A stretch of DNA of 64,000 nucleotides, taken from the NCBI GenBank assembly GCA_030533405.1, contig JAUNJF010000014.1, positions 1 through 64,000 of the forward strand, read 5' to 3'. This document shows positions 52,408 to 61,127 of the stretch, piece after piece. The notes below the pieces were generated by a model. It searched no databases and was not told the origin of the DNA. It worked only from the letters and a program-made list of their open reading frames with translations. Positions within the stretch are counted from its first letter, which is position 1, and every line of letters begins with the position of its first letter. This DNA is from Eubacteriales bacterium. Lineage in GTDB: Bacteria; Bacillota; Clostridia; Lachnospirales; Lachnospiraceae. Position numbers and translations under genes: made by a program.

Positions 52408-53013
52408 CTAAAAAATATGAAATGCTGCACATAAGCCTGAAAAAATATTAGAAATTGCATGAATGGTCCAGCTTGGAAAAATAGATCCTTCTGCTTTTTT
52501 CTCATTGATGTAACCCATTCCCCATGCAATTGCAGTTGTAAATACAATAATTAATACTGCCTTCACCATATCTACAATTGATATAAACATTACACCATGA
52601 AGTAAACCAAACAAGATTGCCTGAATGCTATTGGCTACTGTAAAACCAAATTTATTCTGCATTCTCTTTAATAAAAATCCTCTAAAAAGAATTTCCTCCG
52701 AAAGAGCTGTGTTAAATACCGCATATACAAGAACTGCTGGGATTGCAACTGCGCCAAGTCCTGTGAAATCTGAAGTTGCTGTTTCAACTCCCTGTAAAGT
52801 TAAAAGAGTAAATGCTCCACATAAAAGAAATGCTACAGAAGTAATGATTATAGAAACAAACGTTTTTCTACCGCCTGCCATTTTCTTTATGCCAAGCCAC
52901 TCGGCAAATTTCTGTTTTTTTCTTGCTGTACATAACCACCATACAAAAGGGATTACTGTAAATAATATTACCTGTACCATACTGCTCACAATTTTCTTTA
53001 CTAAAAGTTCCAT
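52408..53013 (-). CDS. CPBP (ABI/CAAX) intramembrane metalloprotease
   Basis: 201 aa from ATG 53011-53013 (GGAGG upstream). It has six to seven membrane helices and all three CPBP motifs: EEILFRGFLLKRM (EExxxR), FGLLHG (FxxxH) and HAISNIF (HxxxN). In Firmicutes such proteins serve in bacteriocin self-immunity or protein processing; no bacteriocin gene is visible. Confidence 0.88.
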   Translation of the reverse strand: MELLVKKIVSSMVQVILFTVIPFVWWLCTARKKQKFAEWLGIKKMAGGRKTFVSIIITSVAFLLCGAFTLLTLQGVETATSDFTGLGAVAIPAVLVYAVFNTALSEEILFRGFLLKRMQNKFGFTVANSIQAILFGLLHGVMFISIVDMVKAVLIIVFTTAIAWGMGYINEKKAEGSIFPSWTIHAISNIFSGLCAAFHIF

Positions 53014-53152
53014 TTTCGATTCCTCCACTTTTTTGTCCTTTAGAAATTCATGTTCCTTGTTTTTATGGTATTATCATAATCCCCATGTCTTTAGGCAAAA
53101 TAAACGCAACCTAAAGATAACCTAAAGATTGCGTTTTCTTAATAGAGCAAAA

Positions 53153-53170
53153 CCAGAGCTAGCACTCTGG
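53153..53170 (-). terminator. short terminator inside the truncated PEBP gene end
   Basis: CCAGAG-TGCTAG-CTCTGG is followed on the minus strand by TTTTGCTCTATT. It overlaps the stop codon of the truncated gene. A further dyad AACGCAA/TTGCGTT lies at 53104-53136. Confidence 0.5.
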
Positions 53171-53500
53171 GGTTCTTTTAGCAAAAATATTTCTTCTTTC
53201 ACCTATATTATATATATGTTTTCCCCACGCAATTCCCTGAACTGCGCTAAATGGTTTTTCTATCTTTTCTCCACCTGGTAATCCTTCTTGAATAATCTCT
53301 GCCTTTGGGATATTCCAGATAATCCAATGTGTAAAAGAATCTCTAAATGGCACATCTAAATCATCCATAACAATCGCTAATGATACAGTATCATCAGGGA
53401 TATCATTAAGCATGAGTTCTGGCGATATATCCTCGCCAAACCCAGTATGTTTCTTTGGAATCATACCATTATTCTCAAACGACTTACTTTTTATAATCAC
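53159..53500 (-). pseudogene. 3'-truncated YbhB/YbcL (PEBP/RKIP-like) gene
   Basis: 113 aa from GTG 53498-53500 (AGGAG upstream). The N-terminal two thirds match PEBP proteins: SKSFENNGMIPKKHTGFGED, SPELMLNDIPDDTVSLAIVM, DDLDVP, THWIIWNIP, and QGIAWGKHIY. The family continues for about 60 more residues (THRY..FxxYALD); here it stops after KRTPEC at a terminator. Probably non-functional. Confidence 0.75.
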
Positions 53501-53543
53501 TGCTTTACTCTCCTGACTTCATTTGTTAACTCAAATGATTTCT

Positions 53544-54134
53544 TTATAAACCAAACTGATTACTTTCTATTCCATCAACAACATTTCTTCGAAAATTCAC
53601 AACATGTTCCATCAAAGCATTTTTAGTCTCTTCCGAAATCTCAGATTCATTTGAATAAAGAAAAAATGGAGCATAAAGTTCTATGGCATACACCTTCGGA
53701 TCACCATCTTTCATATATCCTTTATTTATCAATTTTCTAAAATGCTCAGTCGTAGCTTTAATCGGATAATCAATAAAAATATCTTTATATAGCTTTCCCA
53801 TTTCTGGATTCTTAAACTGTTCAACAAGAAGTAGTTTCCTGAACATAACAATCCATTCATCCTTTGTAAGAAACTCATATCTGTCTAGGCAAACCTTTTC
53901 CATCTCTTGCCAACTGATGGAATCAAGACTGACTTCATTCCTCTTTGTTTCAAACTTTTCATGACATAATTTTACAATCGTATCGAAAATCTCCTGCTTG
54001 CTATCGAAATGTTTATAAATTACGGTATCCGAAGCATTTATTGCTCGTGCAATCATCCTTGTGGATACTGCATCATAACCATTTGTAGAAAATAATTTCA
54101 GTGATTCATACAGAATTGATTCTTTTGTTGTCAT
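53544..54134 (-). CDS. TetR/AcrR family transcriptional regulator
   Basis: About 196 aa from ATG 54132-54134 (GGAG six bases upstream). The N-terminal HTH (ESILYESLKLFSTNGYDAVS, TRMIARAINASDTVIYKHFD) precedes a helical ligand-binding domain. Two identical dyads upstream are its likely operators. The downstream truncated PEBP gene may once have been its target. Confidence 0.9.
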   Translation of the reverse strand: MTTKESILYESLKLFSTNGYDAVSTRMIARAINASDTVIYKHFDSKQEIFDTIVKLCHEKFETKRNEVSLDSISWQEMEKVCLDRYEFLTKDEWIVMFRKLLLVEQFKNPEMGKLYKDIFIDYPIKATTEHFRKLINKGYMKDGDPKVYAIELYAPFFLYSNESEISEETKNALMEHVVNFRRNVVDGIESNQFGL

Positions 54135-54164
54135 ACAAATCTCCATTTCAAACATTAATCTCAG

Positions 54165-54216
54165 GTAAGCAGACGCTTACCAAATATAAATATAATTATA
54201 GTAAGCATTTGCTTAC
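54165..54216. promoter_or_regulatory. tandem TetR operators
   Basis: GTAAGCAGACGCTTAC (54165-54180) and GTAAGCATTTGCTTAC (54201-54216): two 16-bp dyads with identical GTAAGC half-sites whose centres are 36 bases apart, just upstream of the tetR-type gene. Confidence 0.8.
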
Positions 54217-54240
54217 TTGTCAATAGTCTCATTATAACCA

Positions 54241-54277
54241 CAAAAAATGATCGATACTCATTATTGAATATCGATCA
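54241..54277 (-). terminator. intrinsic terminator of the defence operon
   Basis: The stem TGATCGATA/TATCGATCA with a 12-base loop is followed on the minus strand by TTTTTTG. Minus-strand transcription from 54503 would end here. Confidence 0.7.
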
Positions 54278-54294
54278 AACCATTCTTTTTATAT

Positions 54295-54406
54295 GTAAAC
54301 CACTGGGAACTACTCAAACTCTTGATTTTAATTTCCATACCCATATGATAGGGTGGATAAACGGCTTAAAATCAAGGGTGTTTTGTATGTAATTGATGTG
54401 GTTTAC
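54295..54406. repeat. nested palindrome at the left edge of the mobile cargo
   Basis: Nested inverted repeats: GTAAACCAC (54295-54303)/GTGGTTTAC (54398-54406), CTTGATTTTAA (54321-54331)/TTAAAATCAAG (54366-54376), and ACCC/GGGT around ATATGATA at the centre. It is followed by a direct repeat TTTATTGTCA x2. It holds no gene. It could be an attachment or recombination site, or an element end; not proven. The whole 54135-54502 gap contains only this, the terminator and the TetR operators. Confidence 0.45.
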
Positions 54407-54502
54407 TGGGTTTGTGGAAGTTTTATTGTCATTTTATTGTCAGTATTTAACTATAAATCTTATCTATCTTCACATCATTTCATTATTCCTTCAAAGCCTT
54501 TG

Positions 54503-55510
54503 CTATAATCGCTCTATCAACTTTTTTTGAACATCATCAATTTCCATTCCAAATATATGTATCTTTTTTCTTAACGCTTTCCATTCATCAATGGATATTT
54601 TAAAAGAATCAACATGTTGTGCACAACTATCCGGACATTTACGTGCTCTTAGTTGCTTCATTGTATCATAATACAAAATATTTTTTTGCATTTTACATAC
54701 GTCAAGTTTTTTATGCGCCAAAGTATTTCTTGCTTTAACAATTTCAGATAAATATTGCCCTATTGTTATTTCTGAGAAAGTTAAATCAACATCAAATTCT
54801 ATCATCTTAGCAAAAATTTCATACTTTAACTCTATAGGAAAGAGTTCACTACTCAATCCCAAAACCTTGTTAATACTTTTAATTCCATCTTTTTTCAAGT
54901 TTTCTAACGTATCGTCAATCTGCGTAGAAAATTTATCTTTTTTATTCTCCATGTATCCAATAAGAATTTCAGTAATTTCTTCTTTTTGCTTGGATGTTAA
55001 GTCTTCAAACTTTTCCATTATATATGATTTTACTGTAAAATCATTTTCAGATGTTTGATCCATGAGATAGCCTCTGATATTCGACAAGGATGTCAAACAT
55101 TTTGCATTTTTGCTAATAAGCATATAGCTTTTATCATCAAAATTATTCTTATTTGCAACATACACTCCCTCAAATGATCCCACATCTTTTTCAATGGTTT
55201 CTCTAATTGATTTTTCGTTATCTGATGAATAAAATAAAATATCCGCATTTATTTTCTTTGTTCTAAGCATTGATATTAATTCACTTCCCACAACTCCCCA
55301 TGATAACGAATAATCAATAAAATAAATGTCAAATAATTTAAACCCATCCTCATTGTTACTCATTTTCTTATAGAAGTCATTGACGTCCTGAATATAATGA
55401 AACTTTACTGAGATACCACTATCCTCAGCGTATCCTTCTAAAATTTCTTTAGCTTCCTCATAATAAGTTGATGTATCTTCAACCCATAGTATATTTAAAT
55501 CATATCTCAT
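54503..55510 (-). CDS. receiver domain-HEPN-like effector protein
   Basis: 335 aa. Residues 1-130 form a CheY-like receiver: acidic pocket ILWVEDTS, phospho-acceptor FIDYSLSWG, then FYSSDNEKS and VANKNNF (switch Ser and Lys). The C-terminal 190 residues are helical with EIVKARNTLAHKKL, the R-x4-H (RNxxAH) motif of HEPN ribonucleases. It overlaps the upstream GHKL gene by 11 bases, so both are made together. Proposed: phosphorylation by the GHKL/histidine-kinase partner controls a HEPN RNase effector. The HEPN assignment rests on the motif and helical content only. Confidence 0.7.
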   Translation of the reverse strand: MRYDLNILWVEDTSTYYEEAKEILEGYAEDSGISVKFHYIQDVNDFYKKMSNNEDGFKLFDIYFIDYSLSWGVVGSELISMLRTKKINADILFYSSDNEKSIRETIEKDVGSFEGVYVANKNNFDDKSYMLISKNAKCLTSLSNIRGYLMDQTSENDFTVKSYIMEKFEDLTSKQKEEITEILIGYMENKKDKFSTQIDDTLENLKKDGIKSINKVLGLSSELFPIELKYEIFAKMIEFDVDLTFSEITIGQYLSEIVKARNTLAHKKLDVCKMQKNILYYDTMKQLRARKCPDSCAQHVDSFKISIDEWKALRKKIHIFGMEIDDVQKKLIERL

Positions 55511-57686
55511 ATTTTTTAAACCTCACCATTAAATCAAAACCTTTAGTTTCTTCTAGATTGATATCTACTGTACCTTTTAATTCTTCTTCAACAATACTTT
55601 TAATATGATATAAACCTACTCCGGTTCCAGTAAATGTATAACCCTTTCCAAATTCAAACAGTTCACTTACATCTTCAATATTAGGCTCCAAACCATCTCC
55701 ATTATCAATAAAATTTATTGTGTAAAAATCCCCATCCCTATTCAATACTATTTTCAATAATGTAGCATTATATTTTATTGAATTACTTATTACATTATCA
55801 AGAATAACAGCAATATCTTGGGGAACGAACCTAACAATAACACCGTTTTCATCTTCTCTTAGTACTTCAACTTTTATATCCTCATTTTGAGCCAAGACAT
55901 TTTCACAATACTCTTCAATAAATTCAAATAAATTGTCTTCAATAAATTCTTCTTTAGTATTGAATTTAGCCATCGCACTATATTCCAAAACAGCTTGCAT
56001 TCTTGAATTTAAATAAGATATTTTTTTTAATAAATTCCACGCATCATCTTCTTTAAATTTACCACGTTTCAATTTGTTGACATTGTTTTTTATAACTTTA
56101 GAAATGGTAGATGCATTTATACGAATCATATGCAAACGTTTTGCAAAATTTAGTTGATCATCATCTAGTGAGTTAATCAGAAAATGATTTCTTTTCTTCT
56201 CGCTACCCAAATTTACTGACAATTTTTCCGCTCTATTTACTGCCAGTTGTTTTTCTTTTTCAGCTTCTTTTTGCTTTTTTTCTGCTTCGGCTTTCTTTTG
56301 TTCCGCTTGTTTGGCTTGTTCTTCAGCCTTTCGACGTGCTGATTCCTCTTGTATACGTTTTTCTTCTTCTTGTTTCCTTAGATTTTCTTCATAATCTTCA
56401 TTTTCTTTCCTGATTTTCTGTCCTATATCATTTCTAACTTTAAACATTGCATTGACAATAGGATCAATTAATGATATCAACAATTCTACACGTTCATCAT
56501 CCAAGAAATCTTGACGGCTTGATGTCGCAATATCTGGCAAATCATCATCATCTAAAATATTGAAAGATATATCTCCTTCTATATAATTCGATCCAATCTG
56601 TGTACTAGGATGCATTTCAAAAAAATCAGCTACAGCCAATTTATTTCTAACATATATTCTTAATTTGTTGGGTTGATAAATATCATTTCTGATAAATCTC
56701 TTGTCTATAGCATTCTTTACTTCAATTGTTGAATGCACACCAATCCATCCATGCAATTCGTATTCTTTCTCTATTAATTCTCCATTCTCTGTTTTAAATT
56801 CTTTCTTTCCTTTGTAACAAAAATCATCCTTTCCGTAAACAATCGTATCCCTTTTTTTATTTGCAATATGTTCATATTTGGACAACCATTTATACTGAAT
56901 ATATTTACCAATAGATTTATTATCACTATCTCCTGTATTATCATATATCGCATAAAAATTCTTATATGCTACATTTTTTTCTACCTGTTCAAATTTAACT
57001 TTTGATTTATTTTCTGTTTTTACAGCTACATATATTTTAGCTGTCAATTCATCTACCAAATAATAATCTGCAAACACTCTTTTTAATGCTTCTATTCTCT
57101 TTGTTCCATTCCTTCTTAAATCAACATTATTCAATACAATTGCTGTTCCCTGTTGATTTTGCTCCCATAAATTTTCATTTATCAAATTAATCTTTTGACT
57201 AATTCTATCGAGTTTTGGAAAATCTGAATCTTGATATTTAGAAAGATTTATTTCCCATTGATTAATTCTCGAATCACCTTTCTTTTTGGTAAGAATATAG
57301 TAATTATTTGACAAATACAACGCCGCCAATTTACCTATACCCTTTCGTCCCATCAAATTCTTTTTTTCTTCTTCAACAACTTCCTCATCATTTCTCTTAT
57401 TTCTACCTATCCACACATATTTACTCGCCAAATCATTGTAATCCATTCCTAATCCGTCATCAATTATTTCGATAATTGAATGTTCCTTATCGGACATGTC
57501 AATATATACATACACTTTTTTTGCTTTTGCATCTAAACCATTTGCAACTAATTCTGATATGGCATTAGCTGCATTACTATACAAGTTTTTCCCCAAAAGT
57601 TTCAGCGCTGCATACGAAAAATCAAAATAAATAGCATTGTCCGTATTTTTACTATTAACTTCTTTTTTATTATCAGGTGCAACCAT
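55500..57686 (-). CDS. dual GHKL ATPase: MORC/Hsp90-like plus histidine-kinase-like
   Basis: 728 aa. The N-terminal GHKL ATPase has ISELVANGLDAKAKKVYVYI (E..N..D box), IIDDGLGMDYN (DxGxG) and GRKGIGKLAALYLS, followed by an S5-like region. A Glu/Lys/Ala coiled coil (about residues 425-500) precedes a helical dimerisation part with a candidate His in AKRLHMIRINAS. A C-terminal HATPase_c has DNVISNSIKYN, FIDNGDGLEP and FTGTGVGLYHI. Two ATPase domains in one chain suggest a conformational clamp coupled to phosphotransfer. Five-base gap from the methyltransferase gene. Confidence 0.8.
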   Translation of the reverse strand: MVAPDNKKEVNSKNTDNAIYFDFSYAALKLLGKNLYSNAANAISELVANGLDAKAKKVYVYIDMSDKEHSIIEIIDDGLGMDYNDLASKYVWIGRNKRNDEEVVEEEKKNLMGRKGIGKLAALYLSNNYYILTKKKGDSRINQWEINLSKYQDSDFPKLDRISQKINLINENLWEQNQQGTAIVLNNVDLRRNGTKRIEALKRVFADYYLVDELTAKIYVAVKTENKSKVKFEQVEKNVAYKNFYAIYDNTGDSDNKSIGKYIQYKWLSKYEHIANKKRDTIVYGKDDFCYKGKKEFKTENGELIEKEYELHGWIGVHSTIEVKNAIDKRFIRNDIYQPNKLRIYVRNKLAVADFFEMHPSTQIGSNYIEGDISFNILDDDDLPDIATSSRQDFLDDERVELLISLIDPIVNAMFKVRNDIGQKIRKENEDYEENLRKQEEEKRIQEESARRKAEEQAKQAEQKKAEAEKKQKEAEKEKQLAVNRAEKLSVNLGSEKKRNHFLINSLDDDQLNFAKRLHMIRINASTISKVIKNNVNKLKRGKFKEDDAWNLLKKISYLNSRMQAVLEYSAMAKFNTKEEFIEDNLFEFIEEYCENVLAQNEDIKVEVLREDENGVIVRFVPQDIAVILDNVISNSIKYNATLLKIVLNRDGDFYTINFIDNGDGLEPNIEDVSELFEFGKGYTFTGTGVGLYHIKSIVEEELKGTVDINLEETKGFDLMVRFKKYEI

Positions 57687-57691
57687 GCTTT

Positions 57692-58915
57692 CTATCCTTT
57701 CAACAATTTTTCAATCTGTTTTGCCAATATCAAGGCCATTAATGGTGGAACAGCATTTCCAATCTGCGTAGTCACTCTACCTACTCCACCTCTGAACTCA
57801 AACCAATCAGGAAACGATTGTATTCTTGCACCCTCTCTGGGTGTTAATGCTCTATTTTGAGAATAATGTATACATCTTAACCCTGATGGTGCTGTCATAT
57901 TATTCGTTATAGTAGGTGCTGGTATATTTTCAATCAATCTGCCATATGTATTCTTATAACCAGAAGTCAATTTGTATTTTTTATCAATTACTCCTGATTG
58001 AACCAATTTATTGAATTCTTCCTTGCCTTCTCCCTGTTTAACATTTTGAATCACAGTCCTTATCTTGTCCCCGTATACTCCACAATAATGTTCCGTCAAC
58101 ACATTGTTATCCCCTCTCATCAATCGTTGATATTCATTTTGAGGCTGTGATGTATAATTTGTAATATTTTGATTTTCCAAAACCACCGGCAAATCCGATA
58201 TAGCATCTTTAATAGAAAGTTTGTCATTCTTAATTGCAGTTGGATACTTCCATTCTATATCTAAATCCTTTCTTATTCCAACAACAAAAACTCTCTCCCT
58301 ATTCTCTGGCACACCATAATCTACCGTATTAAGAACCTCACAACTAATATTGTACCCCAAATCATCTGTTATAAACGCAAATTTTTCTTTAATAATGTCA
58401 ATTATTTTTCTCCCATATCCTTCCACAACAGGATACTTTCTTTCACTTCCTGTTTCCTTATTCTTCTTCTTCTCGTATACTATATTCCCCTCACTATCTG
58501 TCTTATAGAAGGTTTCTCTCATCGAAAGCATTCCTTTGACATTCTCAAAAAGAAAAATCTTAGGTTTTGCAATACTTAAAATTCTTAAATATTCTTCATA
58601 TAATGTTGCCTTTTCATCAAACACCCTCTGTCCTACTGTACTAAAAGACTGGCAAGGAGGACCTCCAATAATTAAATCTACTGGCTCATCTCCTATTAAT
58701 TTCTCAATTCTCTCCTTATTCAAAAGTTTTATATCTTCATTTAACATTGTTATATCTGGAAAATTTGCTTCAAACGCCTCAGCTGCATATGGATCTATTT
58801 CGTTTGCAAAAACAAAAGAATTCTTTCTGTTTCTTACAAATCTATTCTGTTTTGTTCTGTAATAGAATCCAAAGGTTAACCCTCCTGCACCCGAAAATAA
58901 ATCTATAATTCTCAT
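57692..58915 (-). CDS. DNA cytosine-C5 methyltransferase (second)
   Basis: 407 aa with the full set of m5C motifs: I DLFSGAGGLTFGFYY, IV GGPPCQSFSTVGQR (catalytic Cys), VI LFENVKGM, VIII ENRERVFVVGIR, IX/X QIGNAVPPLMA. The target-recognition region lies about residues 270-350. AGGAGG is seven bases before the ATG. It differs from its neighbour, so the two probably methylate different strands or sites for the same restriction enzyme. Confidence 0.95.
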   Translation of the reverse strand: MRIIDLFSGAGGLTFGFYYRTKQNRFVRNRKNSFVFANEIDPYAAEAFEANFPDITMLNEDIKLLNKERIEKLIGDEPVDLIIGGPPCQSFSTVGQRVFDEKATLYEEYLRILSIAKPKIFLFENVKGMLSMRETFYKTDSEGNIVYEKKKNKETGSERKYPVVEGYGRKIIDIIKEKFAFITDDLGYNISCEVLNTVDYGVPENRERVFVVGIRKDLDIEWKYPTAIKNDKLSIKDAISDLPVVLENQNITNYTSQPQNEYQRLMRGDNNVLTEHYCGVYGDKIRTVIQNVKQGEGKEEFNKLVQSGVIDKKYKLTSGYKNTYGRLIENIPAPTITNNMTAPSGLRCIHYSQNRALTPREGARIQSFPDWFEFRGGVGRVTTQIGNAVPPLMALILAKQIEKLLKG

Positions 58916-58947
58916 AAATCCTCCTGCCTTTGCTACTTATTTCAAAA

Positions 58948-60225
58948 TTATGCCATCATTCTTTTCTCAGTTTTGCGAACAATCACATGCTTTATATTTT
59001 CTTGTTCTTTCGCAAATTCCGCAATTGGCTCAGCAACCGCTAATGCCAATCTAACAGGAACTGCATTTCCAATCTGCTTATAAACCAAATCAAGTTTGGA
59101 ATTCTCATTCCTTTTACTTGTTCCTCTACTAAATTCATACCAATCTGGAAAAGTCTGAATTCTAGCTATTTCTTTAACAGATAATCGTCTGTTATTCTCT
59201 TCTCCATCACTAAAAATATATCTGTCTTTTCCAACATGTTCCATAGGAGCTCCTGCCGGATGAATAGGAGCCTGTCGACCTGAAGCTTGAATCGTAAAGC
59301 TTGGCTGGGACCAATTCTTTTTTCTGTTTCGCGACATAAAAATAGTCGAATAAGAACCTACAAAATAATCTCCAGGATCCTCTTCCAAATCACCAATAGC
59401 ATCTCGAAGTGTTACAACCTCTTCCAAACCTTCAACTCCATAACCATGAGTAGCCTCTGGGTGAACATATTCAAAATCAATATCATTACGCACCCCCACA
59501 AGAATAACTCTCTCTCTTATCTGTGGTACTCCGTATTCTGCCGAATTAAGGAGCTTATGATATACCGTATAACCAGCAGCAGAAAAATCCTGAACTATCT
59601 GCTTAAACACTTCCCCTTTACCCAAAGTCATCATGCCTTTTACATTTTCAGCCACAAAAATCTTTGGTTTGCTCTGCATTAAGCAACGAATAAAATGAAG
59701 ATATAAAAAATTTCTTTCATCATCCACTAATCTTGGTCCTGCCTCCGAAAATCCAGGGCATGGGAAACCGCCAAGAACGATATCAGCTTGTGGAAATTCC
59801 TTTATTTTTCTTATATCACTCTTATCCATATATATGTATTTTCCGGCATTTTGAGCATATGTCTCTCTTGCTTCATCAAAAATATCATTTACATATATAG
59901 TATTGAAAACATTATTATTAATGTTCTCATCAAACACTCTTTTATCTGCAAATGCAGACTCCATTACATCTTCTCCCATAACAGCCTTCAATCCAGCTAA
60001 TTCAAAACCTAGATCAAGTCCTCCACAACCAGAAAACAGCGACAACAGATTCCATTTATTAGGATCATACTGAAGTTTATCAAATTCAATTTCCTCACTA
60101 CAATCTGCAAATGCCTGTCTTTCTTGTTCAATTTTTTCATTAAGAAGTTTTTTTACTTCATCTACTTTATAATCAGGAGCAGGCTTAAACTTACCTCTCC
60201 CTCGTTCTTCCAATATTACAGCCAT
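58948..60225 (-). CDS. DNA cytosine-C5 methyltransferase (first)
   Basis: 425 aa. m5C motifs: I LLSLFSGCGGLDLGFELAGL, IV GGFPCPGFSEAG (Cys nucleophile), VI FVAENVKGMM, VIII QIRERVILVGVR, X QIGNAVPVRLALAVA. An N-terminal extension of about 60 residues (LNEKIEQERQAFADCSEEIE) precedes the catalytic fold. It sits ten bases downstream of the putative endonuclease gene, and GAGG precedes its ATG. Confidence 0.95.
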   Translation of the reverse strand: MAVILEERGRGKFKPAPDYKVDEVKKLLNEKIEQERQAFADCSEEIEFDKLQYDPNKWNLLSLFSGCGGLDLGFELAGLKAVMGEDVMESAFADKRVFDENINNNVFNTIYVNDIFDEARETYAQNAGKYIYMDKSDIRKIKEFPQADIVLGGFPCPGFSEAGPRLVDDERNFLYLHFIRCLMQSKPKIFVAENVKGMMTLGKGEVFKQIVQDFSAAGYTVYHKLLNSAEYGVPQIRERVILVGVRNDIDFEYVHPEATHGYGVEGLEEVVTLRDAIGDLEEDPGDYFVGSYSTIFMSRNRKKNWSQPSFTIQASGRQAPIHPAGAPMEHVGKDRYIFSDGEENNRRLSVKEIARIQTFPDWYEFSRGTSKRNENSKLDLVYKQIGNAVPVRLALAVAEPIAEFAKEQENIKHVIVRKTEKRMMA

Positions 60226-60235
60226 GTTTTCACCT

Positions 60236-61117
60236 CTAATTTATTCTATCCGTTCCAGCGTTATTATCATCTATATCATCTGTATTCTTGATGTTAAGCT
60301 GTTTCATATAATGCAATAATCGATTTGCAACTTCATTGCCCTTAACAGTCAATGGTTTGTCATATACTAATTTAGGCACTAATTTATTATCTTCAGCATC
60401 CCAAAGAACTTGAACAGATAAAGGTCTGTCTCCATCCCACTTTTCTGCAAAAGAACGATAATTCAATGCTTTACATGCAAAGTAAATATCTGGGTGCATC
60501 ATAACATATTCTTCAATCGGAACCATTTTATCAATCACTTCTTGAGCAGAATTAATGTTTTCGTCCATCAAAATATAATTTGCAACACCACTATTCTCAA
60601 TTACTTGACCAGCAACCGTAGCATTTCTTTTATCTTCAGATAAATTACCACCCGCATATACATCAATAACCTGTTCATCAGTTAAAAGCATTTTTCCTGA
60701 CAAGTCTCCACTACTTTTATTCAACAATTCGAACTTCCAACCTAGTGTAATTGCACCCTTTTCAGTTCGCTTGAATTTATTCTTGTATATCAGCATTCTT
60801 TCAGCAAATCTATCACTAATTGCTGTGGTTGATTGCTCTATTATATTTGCCCAGTCGTTGCCAAATAGTTGCTCTGCTCTTTCAGCACTCATCTTGTTCT
60901 CTATAAAATCAGCATTTTCCTTTTTGTATGAAATCTTTATCTCAATTTCATCTAATTCCGATTTTGCCTGAATATAAATGTCAGTCTTAGGTTCTCCTTT
61001 ATGGCAGGTTGGTTTTCCAGAAAGAACTACAGAATAATTCTTACCTTGAAAAACAAATTGAGTGCCTACTGACATAAATGCTAATATTCTTCTTTCTGCA
61101 TCTCCAAAATCTCCCAT
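60236..61117 (-). CDS. putative PD-(D/E)XK restriction endonuclease
   Basis: 293 aa of no family I recognise. Residues about 37-65 fit a PD-(D/E)XK site: KGEPKTDIYIQAKSELDEIE followed directly by IKISYKKENADF. This gives acidic TD, then EIK as the ExK strand, with a following K-rich strand. The setting, between an ASCH gene and two m5C methyltransferases with ten-base gaps on both sides, supports a cognate endonuclease. AGGAGG precedes the ATG. The function is inferred, not proven. Confidence 0.6.
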   Translation of the reverse strand: MGDFGDAERRILAFMSVGTQFVFQGKNYSVVLSGKPTCHKGEPKTDIYIQAKSELDEIEIKISYKKENADFIENKMSAERAEQLFGNDWANIIEQSTTAISDRFAERMLIYKNKFKRTEKGAITLGWKFELLNKSSGDLSGKMLLTDEQVIDVYAGGNLSEDKRNATVAGQVIENSGVANYILMDENINSAQEVIDKMVPIEEYVMMHPDIYFACKALNYRSFAEKWDGDRPLSVQVLWDAEDNKLVPKLVYDKPLTVKGNEVANRLLHYMKQLNIKNTDDIDDNNAGTDRIN

Positions 61118-61127
61118 AACTGACCTC

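Noticed and set aside
54295..54406. tRNA or tRNA remnant as attachment site
   Set aside because: No cloverleaf, anticodon stem or T-loop (GTTCRA) could be formed from the palindrome.
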